Assembly: GCF_029392095.1 (NCBI RefSeq)
Contig: NZ_CP113930.1
Coordinates: 186,001-250,000 of the forward strand
Direction: 5' to 3'
Length of the DNA stretch: 64,000 bases
Origin: Lactobacillus sp. ESL0700
GTDB lineage: Bacteria; Bacillota; Bacilli; Lactobacillales; Lactobacillaceae
Shown: piece after piece, positions 8,881-18,471 of the stretch
Layout: every line of letters starts with the position of its first letter
Numbering within the stretch: position 1 is the stretch's first letter
Program-made: the position numbers and the translations under genes
The notes under the pieces: model-generated
The model's database searches: none
Seen by the model: the letters and a program-made list of their open reading frames with translations, nothing else
Told to the model about the DNA's origin: nothing

Positions 8881-9672
8881 ATGGCAGAAGAGAAAAAAGA
8901 AGAACAAGCAAAAATCGATACTAATAAGCAGGAAAAGCTAAAAGACAAGATTGAAAGTCAGAATAAGGATGACCAAGTTAAGCAACTTGAGCCGGCAGAA
9001 TTGCGCAAGGAATTGAGCAATAAGAACTCTGACTATGTTTTCCGTTTGCAAAAAGAATTGGAATTGCAAGGTAAACTCAGTCAAGCTGAAGCAGCCAGCA
9101 AGGTCGATGAGATATTGCCGCAATTGGTTGTGGCACAACATCACGGTCAACCCGCTAGCACCTACTACAATATGGCACCTAAATTAAAGGCTGCCGATAT
9201 GTTAAAGCCAAAAGTACGCACGCCAGCAGATATTCCATTCTGGCAATATGCTGTTGATAGTGCCTTGTTGTACATCGCAATTTTCGTTGGGTTGTTTGGC
9301 GTAATTGCCTTGTTCCAAACTAACCAAAAGGCAAGTGCGCAAAGCTCACAAATGGGAATTTTGACTCTCTTAGTTGTTGGGGCAATGATGGGCGTCTTTA
9401 TGACTAAGTATAATGAATGGGTTATTCCTGCTCAGACAGGGAATAAAAAGATTCCGTGGACTAAGTTAATCTTGGGCATGGTTGCCATGTTAGCAATTTT
9501 ATTTGTGCTCATTTGGGTATTGTCAATCCCGGCTTTGCGGATTATTAATCCAGTCTTATCAGGATTTGCAAACATTATTGTAGCAGCAGTTGCTTATGGT
9601 TTACGTTGGCTCTTTAGACGGCATTACCAGATTATTGGTTCAGTCTTTACACCAACTGCAAAAAGCAAATAG
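8881..9672 (+). CDS. DUF1129 family membrane protein
   Basis: 263 residues. The N-terminal 100 residues are charged and Lys/Glu/Gln-rich and probably helical, with ELRKELSNKNSDYVFRLQKEL. About four transmembrane helices follow, between 123 and 245. This layout is typical of DUF1129 (YoeA/YlmH-neighbourhood) proteins that sit after ychF in lactobacilli. The function is unknown. It starts 9 bases after ychF and ends before a clear terminator. Confidence 0.85.
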   Translation: MAEEKKEEQAKIDTNKQEKLKDKIESQNKDDQVKQLEPAELRKELSNKNSDYVFRLQKELELQGKLSQAEAASKVDEILPQLVVAQHHGQPASTYYNMAPKLKAADMLKPKVRTPADIPFWQYAVDSALLYIAIFVGLFGVIALFQTNQKASAQSSQMGILTLLVVGAMMGVFMTKYNEWVIPAQTGNKKIPWTKLILGMVAMLAILFVLIWVLSIPALRIINPVLSGFANIIVAAVAYGLRWLFRRHYQIIGSVFTPTAKSK

Positions 9673-9716
9673 TGTGCTTTTTGTCGATAAAAGTATTATA
9701 CTAAACTATCAAATGC

Positions 9717-9759
9717 TAAAAAGGATAAACAGGCTCAAGTTGTCTGTTTATCCTTTTTT
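9717..9759 (+). terminator. Terminator after DUF1129 gene
   Basis: AAAAAGGATAAACAG pairs with CTGTTTATCCTTTTT across a loop of about 10 bases and ends in a T tract. Confidence 0.85.
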
Positions 9760-9816
9760 GAAGCTTTTTGCAGGTATGAAAATATAATTGTTTAACATAA
9801 AAGAAAGAGGTATTTA

Positions 9817-11541
9817 ATGATTAACACACTGCGTAAATCAATTCGGCAGTATAAGAAGCAGTCTTTACTGTCGCCTTTATTTGTCACGGGTGAAGTTATC
9901 ATTGAAATGTTAATCCCGTATCTGGTCGGTATTTTAATCGACAACGGAATTATGAAGGGGGACATGGCCTACATTAGTAAATGGGGCACGATTCTTCTGG
10001 TTTTGACGATTGTTTCACTGGTTTTAGGGGCTAGTGCTAGTTACGTGTCAGCTCACGCCGCTGCCGGCTTTGCCGCTAATTTGCGCAAGGACATGTTTTA
10101 TCATGTTCAAGATTATTCATTTGAAAATATTGATAAGTTTTCAAGTGCTAGTCTGGTAACGCGGATGACGACGGACGTTAACAACATTCAGATGGCCTAC
10201 CAAATGATCATCAGAATTGCGGTTAGAGCACCGATGATGCTGATTGTGTCAGTCATTATGTCAGTTATTATCAGCCCGCGTTTGTCGTTAATCTTTGTTG
10301 TGTTGGCACCGATTTTCATTCTGCTATTGGCAGTTGTGATTAAGAGTGCTTACCCATACTTCCCACGGATCTTTAGAGGTTATGACCGGATGAACCAAGT
10401 AGTTCGGGAAAACATTCGCGGTATTCGAGAAGTAAAGACTTACGTCCAAGAAAAACCACAAACGGCTGAATTTAAGAAGTCATCTGGTTTTATTTACAAA
10501 TTATTCTCAACAGCACAAAAGATTATGTCATTGAACTCATTAATTGTAATGGCTGTTTTGAATATCTCTAACCTAGCTATCTGCTGGTTTGGTGCTAAAG
10601 AAATTGTCGGTGGCAGTTTGCAAACCGGTCAATTAATTTCTATGTTTTCATACTCCAACTCTGTTTTAAACAGTCTGAACATTTTGGCAATGATCTTTAC
10701 TCAATTAGTTATTTCTGGTGCTAGTGGTCGAAGAATTGCTGATGTAATTAATGAAAAGCCATCAATTGAAAATCCCCACAAGCCATTGACTAACTTTAAT
10801 AATGGTGAAGTGATTTTTGATCATGTGAACTTTAAGTATGACAATGATGATAAGGCCTTGGCTTTAAACGACATTAACTTACACATTAAGCCGGGTGAGA
10901 CAATCGGGATGATTGGTAAGACGGGATCATCGAAGTCAACATTGGTATCAATGATCCCGCGGCTTTACGATACTGATTCTGGTGCCGTGCGAGTATCAGG
11001 ACACAACGTTAAGTCATACGATTTGAAGACTTTGCGCGACAACGTTGCCATGGTTTTACAAAATAATGTCTTGTTCTCCGGGACCATCAAGGACAACTTG
11101 AAGTGGGGTAATGAGAACGCCACTGATGAAGAAGTTATCGCGGCAGCTAAGGTAGCTCATGCAGATGATTTCATCCAAGAAATGCCTGACAAGTACGACA
11201 CAATGGTTGAACAAGGCGGTACGAACGTATCTGGTGGGCAAAAGCAAAGAATTACTATTGCCAGAGCCTTGTTGAAGAAGCCTAAGATCTTAATCTTAGA
11301 TGATTCTACTTCAGCCGTTGATACCCAGACTGAACGTGAAATTCGGGAAGCCTTGGCTAAGAATATGCCGGAAACAACCAAGATTATCATTTCGCAACGG
11401 ATTGTTTCTATTAAGGATGCAGACCGAATTGTTGTGATGAATGAAGGTAAAATTCAAGATATTGGAACTCACGATGAACTGATGAAGAACAATGAACTTT
11501 ATAGTTCAATCGCTAAGTTCCAAGAAGAGCAAAAGAAGTAG
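9817..11541 (+). CDS. Heterodimeric ABC exporter subunit with degenerate ATP site
   Basis: 574 residues: six transmembrane helices (about 1-300) fused to a nucleotide-binding domain. The Walker A reads GKTGSSKST, with Ser in place of the usual third Gly. The signature VSGGQKQR is intact. Walker B ends ILDDSTSAVD with Asp in place of the catalytic Glu, and the switch residue is Gln (ISQR) in place of His. These are the hallmarks of the non-catalytic half in heterodimeric exporters such as BmrC/LmrC/TM287. The partner gene begins directly after the stop. The exporter probably moves lipids, peptides or drugs; the substrate cannot be read from sequence. Confidence 0.9.
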   Translation: MINTLRKSIRQYKKQSLLSPLFVTGEVIIEMLIPYLVGILIDNGIMKGDMAYISKWGTILLVLTIVSLVLGASASYVSAHAAAGFAANLRKDMFYHVQDYSFENIDKFSSASLVTRMTTDVNNIQMAYQMIIRIAVRAPMMLIVSVIMSVIISPRLSLIFVVLAPIFILLLAVVIKSAYPYFPRIFRGYDRMNQVVRENIRGIREVKTYVQEKPQTAEFKKSSGFIYKLFSTAQKIMSLNSLIVMAVLNISNLAICWFGAKEIVGGSLQTGQLISMFSYSNSVLNSLNILAMIFTQLVISGASGRRIADVINEKPSIENPHKPLTNFNNGEVIFDHVNFKYDNDDKALALNDINLHIKPGETIGMIGKTGSSKSTLVSMIPRLYDTDSGAVRVSGHNVKSYDLKTLRDNVAMVLQNNVLFSGTIKDNLKWGNENATDEEVIAAAKVAHADDFIQEMPDKYDTMVEQGGTNVSGGQKQRITIARALLKKPKILILDDSTSAVDTQTEREIREALAKNMPETTKIIISQRIVSIKDADRIVVMNEGKIQDIGTHDELMKNNELYSSIAKFQEEQKK

Positions 11542-13413
11542 GTGAGTAATTTGGATAACGCAATAGAAAATAAAAATGCAAGTAAGGGCGGTAAGCGTTC
11601 CACTACTTTGTGGCGGTTACTTAAATTAGTCGCAACTACTAGTCCATGGATGCTCATCACATCAATGATTGCGATTGTCTTAGCGGCTGGTGCCAATGTT
11701 TTAGGGTCACTATTTATTGAGCGACTAATTAATGATTACATCATGCCATTGTTGAAGCAGTCACAACCGAACTTCATGCCGCTGCTGCATGCAATTGAGG
11801 TTATGTTTGGCATTTATGCAATTGGGTTTATTTCTAACTACCTGTTTGCTGTTTTGATGGCCGTTTTGGCACAAAAGACGCAGTACAGAGTTAGAAACGA
11901 AATGTTTAGTCACATGGAGCAATTGCCAATTTCATACTTTGATGAAAATGACTACGGCGACATCATGAGTCGGTATACTAACGATATCGACACGCTGATG
12001 CAGATGATTTCGCAGTCAATTCCCCAGTTTATGAACTCAACATTGAACTTAGTCTTTGTTTTGGCCGCAATGTTCAGCTTGAGTTGGCAATTAACCATCT
12101 TCACGTTGGTTATCTTTGCTTTGTCAATTGGGATTGTTAAGTTTTTGACGACGCGCTCAGCTCACTTCTTCAAGCTTCAGCAAAAGGAATTGGGTCAAGT
12201 CAACGGTTATAACGAAGAAATGCTAAGCGGCTTGAAGGTTATTAAGGTCTTCAGTCATGAACCAGAAGTTGAAGCAGATTTTGACAAATACAATGAAAAT
12301 TTGCGGGATGCTTCTGGTAAGGCTAACACTTACGCCACAGTTTTGTTCCCAATCATGGGTAACGTCGGGAACCTGCTATATGTTATTATTGCAGTTCTTG
12401 GTGGTGCTGTTGCCATTAACAAGATTGCGCCATTATCACTTGGTGTGATTGGTGCCTTCCTGCAATTATCAAAGCAATTTGCAATGCCAATTGCGCAGAT
12501 TTCGCAACAGTTGAACTCAATTGTTATGGCTTTAGCTGGTGCTGAACGGATTTTCCAATTAGAAGACCAACCAGTTGAAATTGATAATGGTGACGTTACG
12601 ATTTCTAAGGATGAAGACGTTAAGGGCAGCTGGTACTGGAATGTACCGCAAAAAGACGGTTCAGTTAAGAAGATTAGAGTTAAGGGCCACATTGTTTTTG
12701 ACAATGTTAACTTTAGCTATTCACCAGATAAGCAGATTTTGTACAATATTTCAATTGATGCTAAGCCGGGAATGAAGGTTGCCTTGGTTGGTGAAACTGG
12801 TGCTGGTAAGACCACGATTTCCAACATGATTAACCGGTTCTACGAAATTGCGTCGGGAACAATTACTTACGACGGAATTCCGATTACGCGGATTAAGAAG
12901 GACGACTTGCGGCAGTCACTGTCAATCGTTCTGCAGGATACGCACATGTTTACGGGAACCATTATGGATAACATTCGTTTTGGTAACCCAGAAGCTAGTG
13001 ATGATGAAGTTTACCAAGCAGCTCGCTTATCACACGCTGACGAGTTTATTCATCATTTGGATGATGGTTATAAGACAATTATTGACGGTAACGGCGGGGA
13101 TTTGTCTCAAGGACAGATGCAACTGCTCAGTATTGCGCGAGCAATGATTGCTGACGAACCTGTAATGATTTTGGATGAAGCTACATCAAGTATTGATACG
13201 CAAACCGAAAAACTAGTTCAAGCGGGGATGGATAACCTTCTTGCTGGCCGGACAAGTTTCGTTATTGCCCACAGATTATCCACAATTGTTAACTCGGACT
13301 TAATCCTTGTGCTTGACCACGGTCATATTATTGAGGCCGGCAACCACGACAAGCTCATTAAGGAAAAGGGCTACTATTACGAGTTATACACTGGTAAAAA
13401 AGAAATTGAATAG
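11542..13413 (+). CDS. Heterodimeric ABC exporter subunit with consensus ATPase
   Basis: 623 residues starting at a GTG immediately after the partner's stop codon. Six transmembrane helices are followed by a nucleotide-binding domain with Walker A GETGAGKTT, Walker B MILDEATSSID with the catalytic Glu, and switch His in IAHRLST. Its signature is degenerate, LSQGQ in place of LSGGQ. This fits: it pairs with the partner's degenerate Walker motifs to make the inactive site, leaving one consensus site. An insert of about 30 residues before the NBD (WYWNVPQKDGSVKKIRVKG) is a small subfamily trait of LmrD/BmrD-like proteins. Confidence 0.9.
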   Translation: MSNLDNAIENKNASKGGKRSTTLWRLLKLVATTSPWMLITSMIAIVLAAGANVLGSLFIERLINDYIMPLLKQSQPNFMPLLHAIEVMFGIYAIGFISNYLFAVLMAVLAQKTQYRVRNEMFSHMEQLPISYFDENDYGDIMSRYTNDIDTLMQMISQSIPQFMNSTLNLVFVLAAMFSLSWQLTIFTLVIFALSIGIVKFLTTRSAHFFKLQQKELGQVNGYNEEMLSGLKVIKVFSHEPEVEADFDKYNENLRDASGKANTYATVLFPIMGNVGNLLYVIIAVLGGAVAINKIAPLSLGVIGAFLQLSKQFAMPIAQISQQLNSIVMALAGAERIFQLEDQPVEIDNGDVTISKDEDVKGSWYWNVPQKDGSVKKIRVKGHIVFDNVNFSYSPDKQILYNISIDAKPGMKVALVGETGAGKTTISNMINRFYEIASGTITYDGIPITRIKKDDLRQSLSIVLQDTHMFTGTIMDNIRFGNPEASDDEVYQAARLSHADEFIHHLDDGYKTIIDGNGGDLSQGQMQLLSIARAMIADEPVMILDEATSSIDTQTEKLVQAGMDNLLAGRTSFVIAHRLSTIVNSDLILVLDHGHIIEAGNHDKLIKEKGYYYELYTGKKEIE

Positions 13414-13419
13414 TTTTGC

Positions 13420-13453
13420 TAAAGAGTTGAGAGTTTCTCAGCTCTTTTTTTAA
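13420..13453 (+). terminator. Terminator after ABC exporter operon
   Basis: AAAGAGTTGAG / CTCAGCTCTTT hairpin with one G-T-type mismatch, followed by a T tract. Confidence 0.8.
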
Positions 13454-13572
13454 TAAAAAGATAAAATTATGCCCGATCAGTAGGTTTTGGCCTTGAAAAT
13501 GATTAAAATATTAAGCATAGGCCTTAGTGCCAGATGATTAATAGAACTTAAATAAAGGGGAGGATACGCCCT

Positions 13573-14259
13573 ATGAAAATTTTGGTTGTTGATGATGATA
13601 AAGAAATCGTTGAGTTATTGAGCATTTATCTTAAAAATGAGGGTTACACACCAGTTGCGGCATATAGCGGTAAGGAAGCAATTACTCGCTTAACGACTAC
13701 GCCGGATATTGCGTTAATGATTTTGGACGTCATGATGCCGAATATGAGTGGAATTGATGTGATTAAAGAAGTACGCAAGGATTCCGACATTCCAATTATT
13801 ATTGTTTCAGCTAAGACTGGTGATATGGACAAGATTCAGGGACTGATTACGGGTGCCGACGACTATGTGTCAAAGCCATTTAATCCGCTGGAAGTGATGG
13901 CTCGAGTGCGTTCATTATTGCGCCGCAGTCAAAAGCAGGTTAAGGATGAAAAGCCCGATGTCTTAGAGGTTGGACCGCTGGTGATTAACCGTGATTCACA
14001 CGAAGTTAAGACAATTGATGGCAAGGATATTCAGTTAACTGCATTAGAGTTTGGTATTTTATATTTGCTAGCAAGCCATCCTAACCGGGTATTTTCAGCC
14101 GATGAGATTTTTGAACGTGTTTGGCAGCAAGAGTCGATTGTTTCTGCTAAAACAGTCATGGTTCACGTGTCGCACTTACGCGATAAAATCCAAAAGGCAA
14201 CAGGCGGCGAGGATGTCATTCAGACCGTTTGGGGAGTTGGCTACAAGGTCGAGGCGTAA
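13573..14259 (+). CDS. OmpR/VanR-type response regulator
   Basis: 228 residues. The receiver domain has acidic triad DDD at 7-9, phospho-acceptor D52 (ILDVMMP), Ser79 in the switch position and K101 (SKPF). A winged-helix DNA-binding domain (about 130-226) ends in the family motif VWGVGYKVE. The cognate kinase gene follows after 4 bases. The closest recognised type is VanR/YkoG-like. Its target genes are unknown; the neighbouring murE and racemase make an envelope stimulus reasonable but unproven. Confidence 0.93.
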   Translation: MKILVVDDDKEIVELLSIYLKNEGYTPVAAYSGKEAITRLTTTPDIALMILDVMMPNMSGIDVIKEVRKDSDIPIIIVSAKTGDMDKIQGLITGADDYVSKPFNPLEVMARVRSLLRRSQKQVKDEKPDVLEVGPLVINRDSHEVKTIDGKDIQLTALEFGILYLLASHPNRVFSADEIFERVWQQESIVSAKTVMVHVSHLRDKIQKATGGEDVIQTVWGVGYKVEA

Positions 14260-14263
14260 TTAA

Positions 14264-15418
14264 ATGAAAAAAGAACGCGTCAAGTTAACAGCTGCAGAAA
14301 AGAGCGAACTGTTTGCTGAAGGCGTCATTACGGTGGTATTGCTGCTGCTGCTTAATTTATCAATCATTATTTTGGTCAATTTGACGATTTTGCGCGATAA
14401 GAATTTAGTTAATGGCATTTACTTTCTTAAAAAGACCATCACGGTTTTTGGCGGCCGGCATATGTGGTCGTGGCAGCATACCTTTTTGCTGTTAATGGGT
14501 GCCGGCGATTTAATTGTGCTGTATTGGCGCTTAATTCGGCGCTACCACCAGATGCAACTACGTCACGTAATTTCGGAATTGCATTATATTGCTCAAGGCC
14601 ACTTTGATCATTGCATATCTTTTAAGGTCAAGACCGACTTGCAGAAGGTAATTGACTCGATTAATTCCCTAGTTGACAGTACGGTGACCGCAATTAATGA
14701 GGAAAAGGCAATTGAGCAGTCCAAAGATGAGCTGATTAGCAATGTTTCGCACGATATTCGGACACCATTAACGTCAATTATTGGTTATTTAGGGTTGTTA
14801 AAAACGGGAGTGTCAGACCCAAAAGACCAGCAAAAGTACTTGGATATTGCCTACACGAAGGCCGAGCAGATGAAGTCTTTGGCGCATGACTTACTTGAAT
14901 ACACAACGCTTAAATCAACCACGACCAAATTAAATCTGTCGCCGCTGCACATTTTTTCAATGTTAGAGCAAGTAGAAGCAGGATTTGAATTTGAAGCTGA
15001 GGAGAAAAACATCGAGTTTCAAATTGAGGTGCGCCCAAAGGACTTGACAATTCAGGCAGACCCGGAAAAATTGGTGCGCGTTTATAACAATCTGATTACT
15101 AACGCGCTTAAGTATGGCACTGGCGCAAGTCAGATTAACTTAATTGCTAATTTAGTAAATGACGATGAGGTTGAATTGCGGGTAGAAAACAACGGTGCCA
15201 AGATTCCGCAAGCGTCACTGAAGAAAATTTTTGAGCGGTTCTACCGTGTGGAAACCTCACGCAATACGCAGACTGGCGGCACAGGCTTGGGATTATCGAT
15301 TACTAAGAGCATTGTCGATTTGCATCATGGTAAAATCCGCTGCGAATCCGATGATAATTGGACGCGCTTTATTATTCAATTGCCGTTAGATTTAAAGAAT
15401 GATAAAACAACTGGCTAG
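14264..15418 (+). CDS. VanS-type sensor histidine kinase
   Basis: 384 residues. Two transmembrane helices (about 20-43 and 70-90) flank a short extracellular loop of about 27 residues, followed by a HAMP-like linker. The dimerisation domain has phospho-acceptor H163 in SHDIRTPLTS. The ATPase domain has an N box NNLITNALKYG, an F box FERFYR and a G box TGGTGLGLSI. The small sensor loop suggests intramembrane or cell-wall sensing. It is cotranscribed with the response regulator. Confidence 0.93.
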   Translation: MKKERVKLTAAEKSELFAEGVITVVLLLLLNLSIIILVNLTILRDKNLVNGIYFLKKTITVFGGRHMWSWQHTFLLLMGAGDLIVLYWRLIRRYHQMQLRHVISELHYIAQGHFDHCISFKVKTDLQKVIDSINSLVDSTVTAINEEKAIEQSKDELISNVSHDIRTPLTSIIGYLGLLKTGVSDPKDQQKYLDIAYTKAEQMKSLAHDLLEYTTLKSTTTKLNLSPLHIFSMLEQVEAGFEFEAEEKNIEFQIEVRPKDLTIQADPEKLVRVYNNLITNALKYGTGASQINLIANLVNDDEVELRVENNGAKIPQASLKKIFERFYRVETSRNTQTGGTGLGLSITKSIVDLHHGKIRCESDDNWTRFIIQLPLDLKNDKTTG

Positions 15419-15463
15419 CTGTGTTATAATTTTGACTGAGATAAAAAAACAGAGGGGCACAGA

Positions 15464-17035
15464 ATGAGTATTTCCTTAAATACCTGTATTTTAATTTTGA
15501 AAGAACACCACTTGCTAAAATCAAGTGCTGTTCAAGATACTGTCGCGACTAAGATGGAATATGTATCATACGATTCACGTGACATTAAGACTAACACCTT
15601 GTTTTTCTGCAAGGGTGCTGGCTTTCGGCCAACTTACTTATCAATGGCTAAGGATAATGGCGCTAATTGTTATGTTGCCGAGCAACCTTATCCAGAGGGC
15701 AAGGGGATGCACGCGTTAATTGTGCGTGATGTTTCTAAGGCGATGGCACTGCTGTCGGCAGCGTTTTTCCGCTTTCCTCAAGATGACCTATTTGTTGTGG
15801 CCATTACGGGAACAAAGGGTAAAACGACAACGGCATACTTTCTAAAAGGGATGTTGGATCAAGTCAACGGTGGTAAGACGGCACTGATTTCATCAGTTAA
15901 TGATGTTGTTGGGACTAAACCCGAAGACAGCTTCAAGTCTAGTCTGACAACGCCGGAGTCGCTGGACTTATTCCGTGATATGCGGCGCGCGGTTGATAAT
16001 GGGATGACGCATTTGGTAATGGAAGTTTCCAGTCAAGCTTATAAAAAGAACCGCGTCTTTGGTTTAACTTATGATTTGGGCTTTTTCTTAAATATTTCGC
16101 CGGATCATATTGGACCAAATGAACACCCTAACTTTGCGGATTACCTGCACTGTAAATTGCAGTTGATGGTTAATGCACGTAAGTGTATCATCAATGCTCA
16201 AAGTGATCACTTTGATGAAATTTATGCTGCCGCAACAACGACGACAGATCCGGACAGTATTTATCTATTTGCGGATGAGAAATTCACTAATCCTAATTTG
16301 AAGGCACCGATTGACTTCCGCTTTTCTTCAGAAGAAAGTGATATGGCAGAAACCCGCTTCCAAGTTTTGTGTGCATCAGATAAGGCTAAGGAACTAGCAA
16401 TTGCTGGGGATTATAAGTTGAAGATGCTGGGCGACTTTAACGAGTCAAACGGGACTGCCGCAATTATCGGTGCTGGGTTAGCTGGGTTAGATTATGCCGA
16501 TGCTGCTAAGGGAATTAGTAACGTTACTGTGCCGGGCAGAATGCAGACGGAAGTAACTAAGGATCACGGAATTATTGTGGTTGATTATGCTCATAATAAA
16601 GCATCAATGATGGCATTAATGAGCTTTATGCAGCGCGAATTCAATAATCCTAAAATTATTGTGGTCGTTGGTGCTCCTGGGGACAAGGGTGTATCGCGCA
16701 GACCTGGTTTTAGCCAAAGCTTAAATGCATACGCAGACAAAGCCTTTTTAACGTCAGATGATCCGGGGTTTGAAGATCCGAAAGATATTGCGGAAGAAAT
16801 TGATGCTGGTATCGATCATGCCAAAGTTGACGTAACGATTGAACTTGATCGCACGAAGGCTATTCATGATGCGATCAGTATGGCTCATTCTGGCGATGTT
16901 GTGTTAATTTGCGGTAAGGGTGCCGATGGTTTTCAAAAGGTGCGCGGTATTGATACCCCGTATCCATCAGATATTGTTGTTGCCCAGCAAGTCATTGACG
17001 AATTGGAAGGTCAAAGCGAGCACTTTAATAAGTAA
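15464..17035 (+). CDS. murE: UDP-MurNAc-tripeptide synthetase MurE, probably L-lysine adding
   Basis: 523 residues. The Mur ligase ATP loop GTKGKTTT is at 116-123, followed by TPESLDLFRDM, the carbamylated-Lys region and DYAHN in the C-terminal domain. The amino-acid-selecting position reads D432-D433-P434 followed by GFEDP, not the DNPR of meso-DAP-adding enzymes. This fits the L-Lys peptidoglycan of lactobacilli. The enzyme adds the third stem-peptide residue in the cytosol. The RBS is agagggg. The aspartate racemase gene follows after 12 bases. Confidence 0.93.
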   Translation: MSISLNTCILILKEHHLLKSSAVQDTVATKMEYVSYDSRDIKTNTLFFCKGAGFRPTYLSMAKDNGANCYVAEQPYPEGKGMHALIVRDVSKAMALLSAAFFRFPQDDLFVVAITGTKGKTTTAYFLKGMLDQVNGGKTALISSVNDVVGTKPEDSFKSSLTTPESLDLFRDMRRAVDNGMTHLVMEVSSQAYKKNRVFGLTYDLGFFLNISPDHIGPNEHPNFADYLHCKLQLMVNARKCIINAQSDHFDEIYAAATTTTDPDSIYLFADEKFTNPNLKAPIDFRFSSEESDMAETRFQVLCASDKAKELAIAGDYKLKMLGDFNESNGTAAIIGAGLAGLDYADAAKGISNVTVPGRMQTEVTKDHGIIVVDYAHNKASMMALMSFMQREFNNPKIIVVVGAPGDKGVSRRPGFSQSLNAYADKAFLTSDDPGFEDPKDIAEEIDAGIDHAKVDVTIELDRTKAIHDAISMAHSGDVVLICGKGADGFQKVRGIDTPYPSDIVVAQQVIDELEGQSEHFNK

Positions 17036-17047
17036 AAGAGCAGAAAA

Positions 17048-17794
17048 ATGAAGCATTTTTTTAGTATTATTGGCGGCATGGGAACGATCGCCACTGAAAG
17101 CTACGTTCGGTTATTGAATCATCGAGTAAAAATTGCGAAGGATCAAGATTATCTGAATTATATTTTGGTTAACGATGCGCAAATTCCAGACAGAACAGCG
17201 TATATCAAGGATCATACTAAGCCTAATTGCTTGGTAGATTTGCGTGAAGATGTTTTGGGACAAGCAAAATTGGGACCTGACTTTTTCGTTATGCCGTGTA
17301 ATACCGCGCATTATTTTTACGATGATCTTGCTAAATTGACGGATATTCCGTTTTTGCATATGATGCGCATTGCCGTGCACCAATTTGTTGAAAAGTATCC
17401 GAATGAACTAAAGATTGGCCTGATTGCAACCGAAGGCTCAATTTATGACCATCTTTATGCGGATGAAATTAAGGCAGTTGGGCGCGAGGTTGAACTTGGC
17501 GGCCCAGAAATTCAGCCGCTAGTAACCAAACTAATCTATGCTAATATCAAGGAAAAAGGCGTGGTCGATCACGATTTATACCATCATATTTTGCAATTAA
17601 TGCATGATAAATATGGCTGTAACGTGATTTTGCTTGGCTGTACGGAATTGTCCTTGGCTCAGGAAAAGGCGCCGGACCATCCATACAACGTGATTGATCC
17701 CCAATCAATTATTGCCGATGTGGCAATTGAATTGTCACTGAAAATACGTGCAGGGATGGATCCTAAAGAAGCTACTAAAAAGTACCTGTATTAA
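17048..17794 (+). CDS. racD: Aspartate/glutamate racemase family protein, likely aspartate racemase
   Basis: 248 residues. The N-terminus IIGGMGTIATESYVRLLN and the two catalytic cysteines, in MPCNTAH and LGCTELS, mark a cofactor-independent Asp/Glu racemase. The GGMG start and the overall pattern are those of aspartate racemases, not MurI. In lactobacilli with L-Lys-D-Asp cross-bridges, D-aspartate is made by such an enzyme. The link to murE, 12 bases upstream, supports this role. Confidence 0.85.
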   Translation: MKHFFSIIGGMGTIATESYVRLLNHRVKIAKDQDYLNYILVNDAQIPDRTAYIKDHTKPNCLVDLREDVLGQAKLGPDFFVMPCNTAHYFYDDLAKLTDIPFLHMMRIAVHQFVEKYPNELKIGLIATEGSIYDHLYADEIKAVGREVELGGPEIQPLVTKLIYANIKEKGVVDHDLYHHILQLMHDKYGCNVILLGCTELSLAQEKAPDHPYNVIDPQSIIADVAIELSLKIRAGMDPKEATKKYLY

Positions 17795-17799
17795 AGTTA

Positions 17800-17838
17800 A
17801 AAAGAAGAATCTGAAAACGTCAGGTTCTTCTTTTTTTA
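17800..17838 (+). terminator. Terminator after murE-racD
   Basis: AAAGAAGAATCTGA / TCAGGTTCTTCTTT hairpin with an AAACG loop and a T tract. Confidence 0.85.
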
Positions 17839-17948
17839 CGAAAAATTGTAATCGATTTCACATAATTGATTGACAATTATGCAATTATGGTTTAGTGTAT
17901 TATTTAAGTAGTACAATACTGAATGACATTTGCAAAAGAGGTAGAACG

Positions 17949-18152
17949 ATGCTTTATCTGTTATACATATTGGTTGGTTTATTAATTATTTTGGCCGTTA
18001 ACTTGGCGGTAACTGCTTGCTTGACCCTCAGGGACATCTATCAACATCGTGACCAGGAACAATTAGCCTTTGGTAAGGCATTTAAAAAATACTTTATTAA
18101 AAATAATAATTTGCCAGTAAGTTTGACTGATTGGAAAATATTATTAAGCTAA
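17949..18152 (+). CDS. Small single-pass membrane protein
   Basis: 67 residues starting MLYLLYILVG, chosen because the Shine-Dalgarno-like agaggtag lies 7-8 bases upstream of ATG 17949; the longer frame from 17895 has no such site. One transmembrane helix (about 3-25) is followed by a basic, charged cytoplasmic tail. I do not recognise the family. It is monocistronic between the racD terminator and the riboflavin riboswitch, and resembles the short hypothetical membrane proteins common in lactobacilli. Confidence 0.6.
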   Translation: MLYLLYILVGLLIILAVNLAVTACLTLRDIYQHRDQEQLAFGKAFKKYFIKNNNLPVSLTDWKILLS

Positions 18153-18219
18153 ATTACTAGAGCCAAGGTCATTAAGCCTATCTTTAATTGGTGCAACTAG
18201 TCTTTTATAACTTTAACTA

Positions 18220-18248
18220 TTGACATTTAGTAGCCCCTAGCTTATTCT
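18220..18248 (+). promoter_or_regulatory. Promoter of riboflavin operon
   Basis: TTGACA (18220-18225), a 17-base spacer and TATTCT (18243-18248), about 20 bases before the riboswitch aptamer. Confidence 0.7.
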
Positions 18249-18267
18249 TAAAGTAATTGAATACGGT

Positions 18268-18400
18268 TTCTTCGGGGCAGGGTGTAATTCCTGACCGACG
18301 GTGACAGTCTAAGTAGGTTGAAGTCCGTGACCCGCGTATACCGCGGTGGAGCTAGTGTGAGTCTAGCACCGACAGTTAAAGTCTGGATGGGAGAAGAACA
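18268..18400 (+). ncRNA. FMN riboswitch (RFN element)
   Basis: The conserved RFN blocks are present: TTCGGGGCAGGGTG at the 5' side, CCTGACCGACGGTGAC, a variable P3/P4 region with CCGCGGTGGA, GCACCGACAG and GTCTGGATGGGAGAAGAA at the 3' side. It binds FMN. It is followed by a terminator hairpin at 18472-18506, so excess FMN is expected to stop transcription before ribD. Confidence 0.95.
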
Positions 18401-18471
18401 AATACGACTAATATTTGACTCGCGTCGTTTTAAGAGAACTTCGCTGAAATCATATTTGGTTAATAATGAAT

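Noticed and set aside
12330..12704. Long minus-strand ORF of 124 residues opposite the ABC exporter
   Set aside because: It is antisense to conserved NBD coding sequence and has no recognisable product.
14158..14175. parS-like GGTTCACGTGTC in the response regulator gene
   Set aside because: It encodes conserved residues (MVHVSHLRDK) and matches only the core of parS; likely coding constraint.
15568..15585. parS-like GATTCACGTGACAT in murE
   Set aside because: It has about 11 of 16 matches to parS, inside a coding sequence; could be chance.
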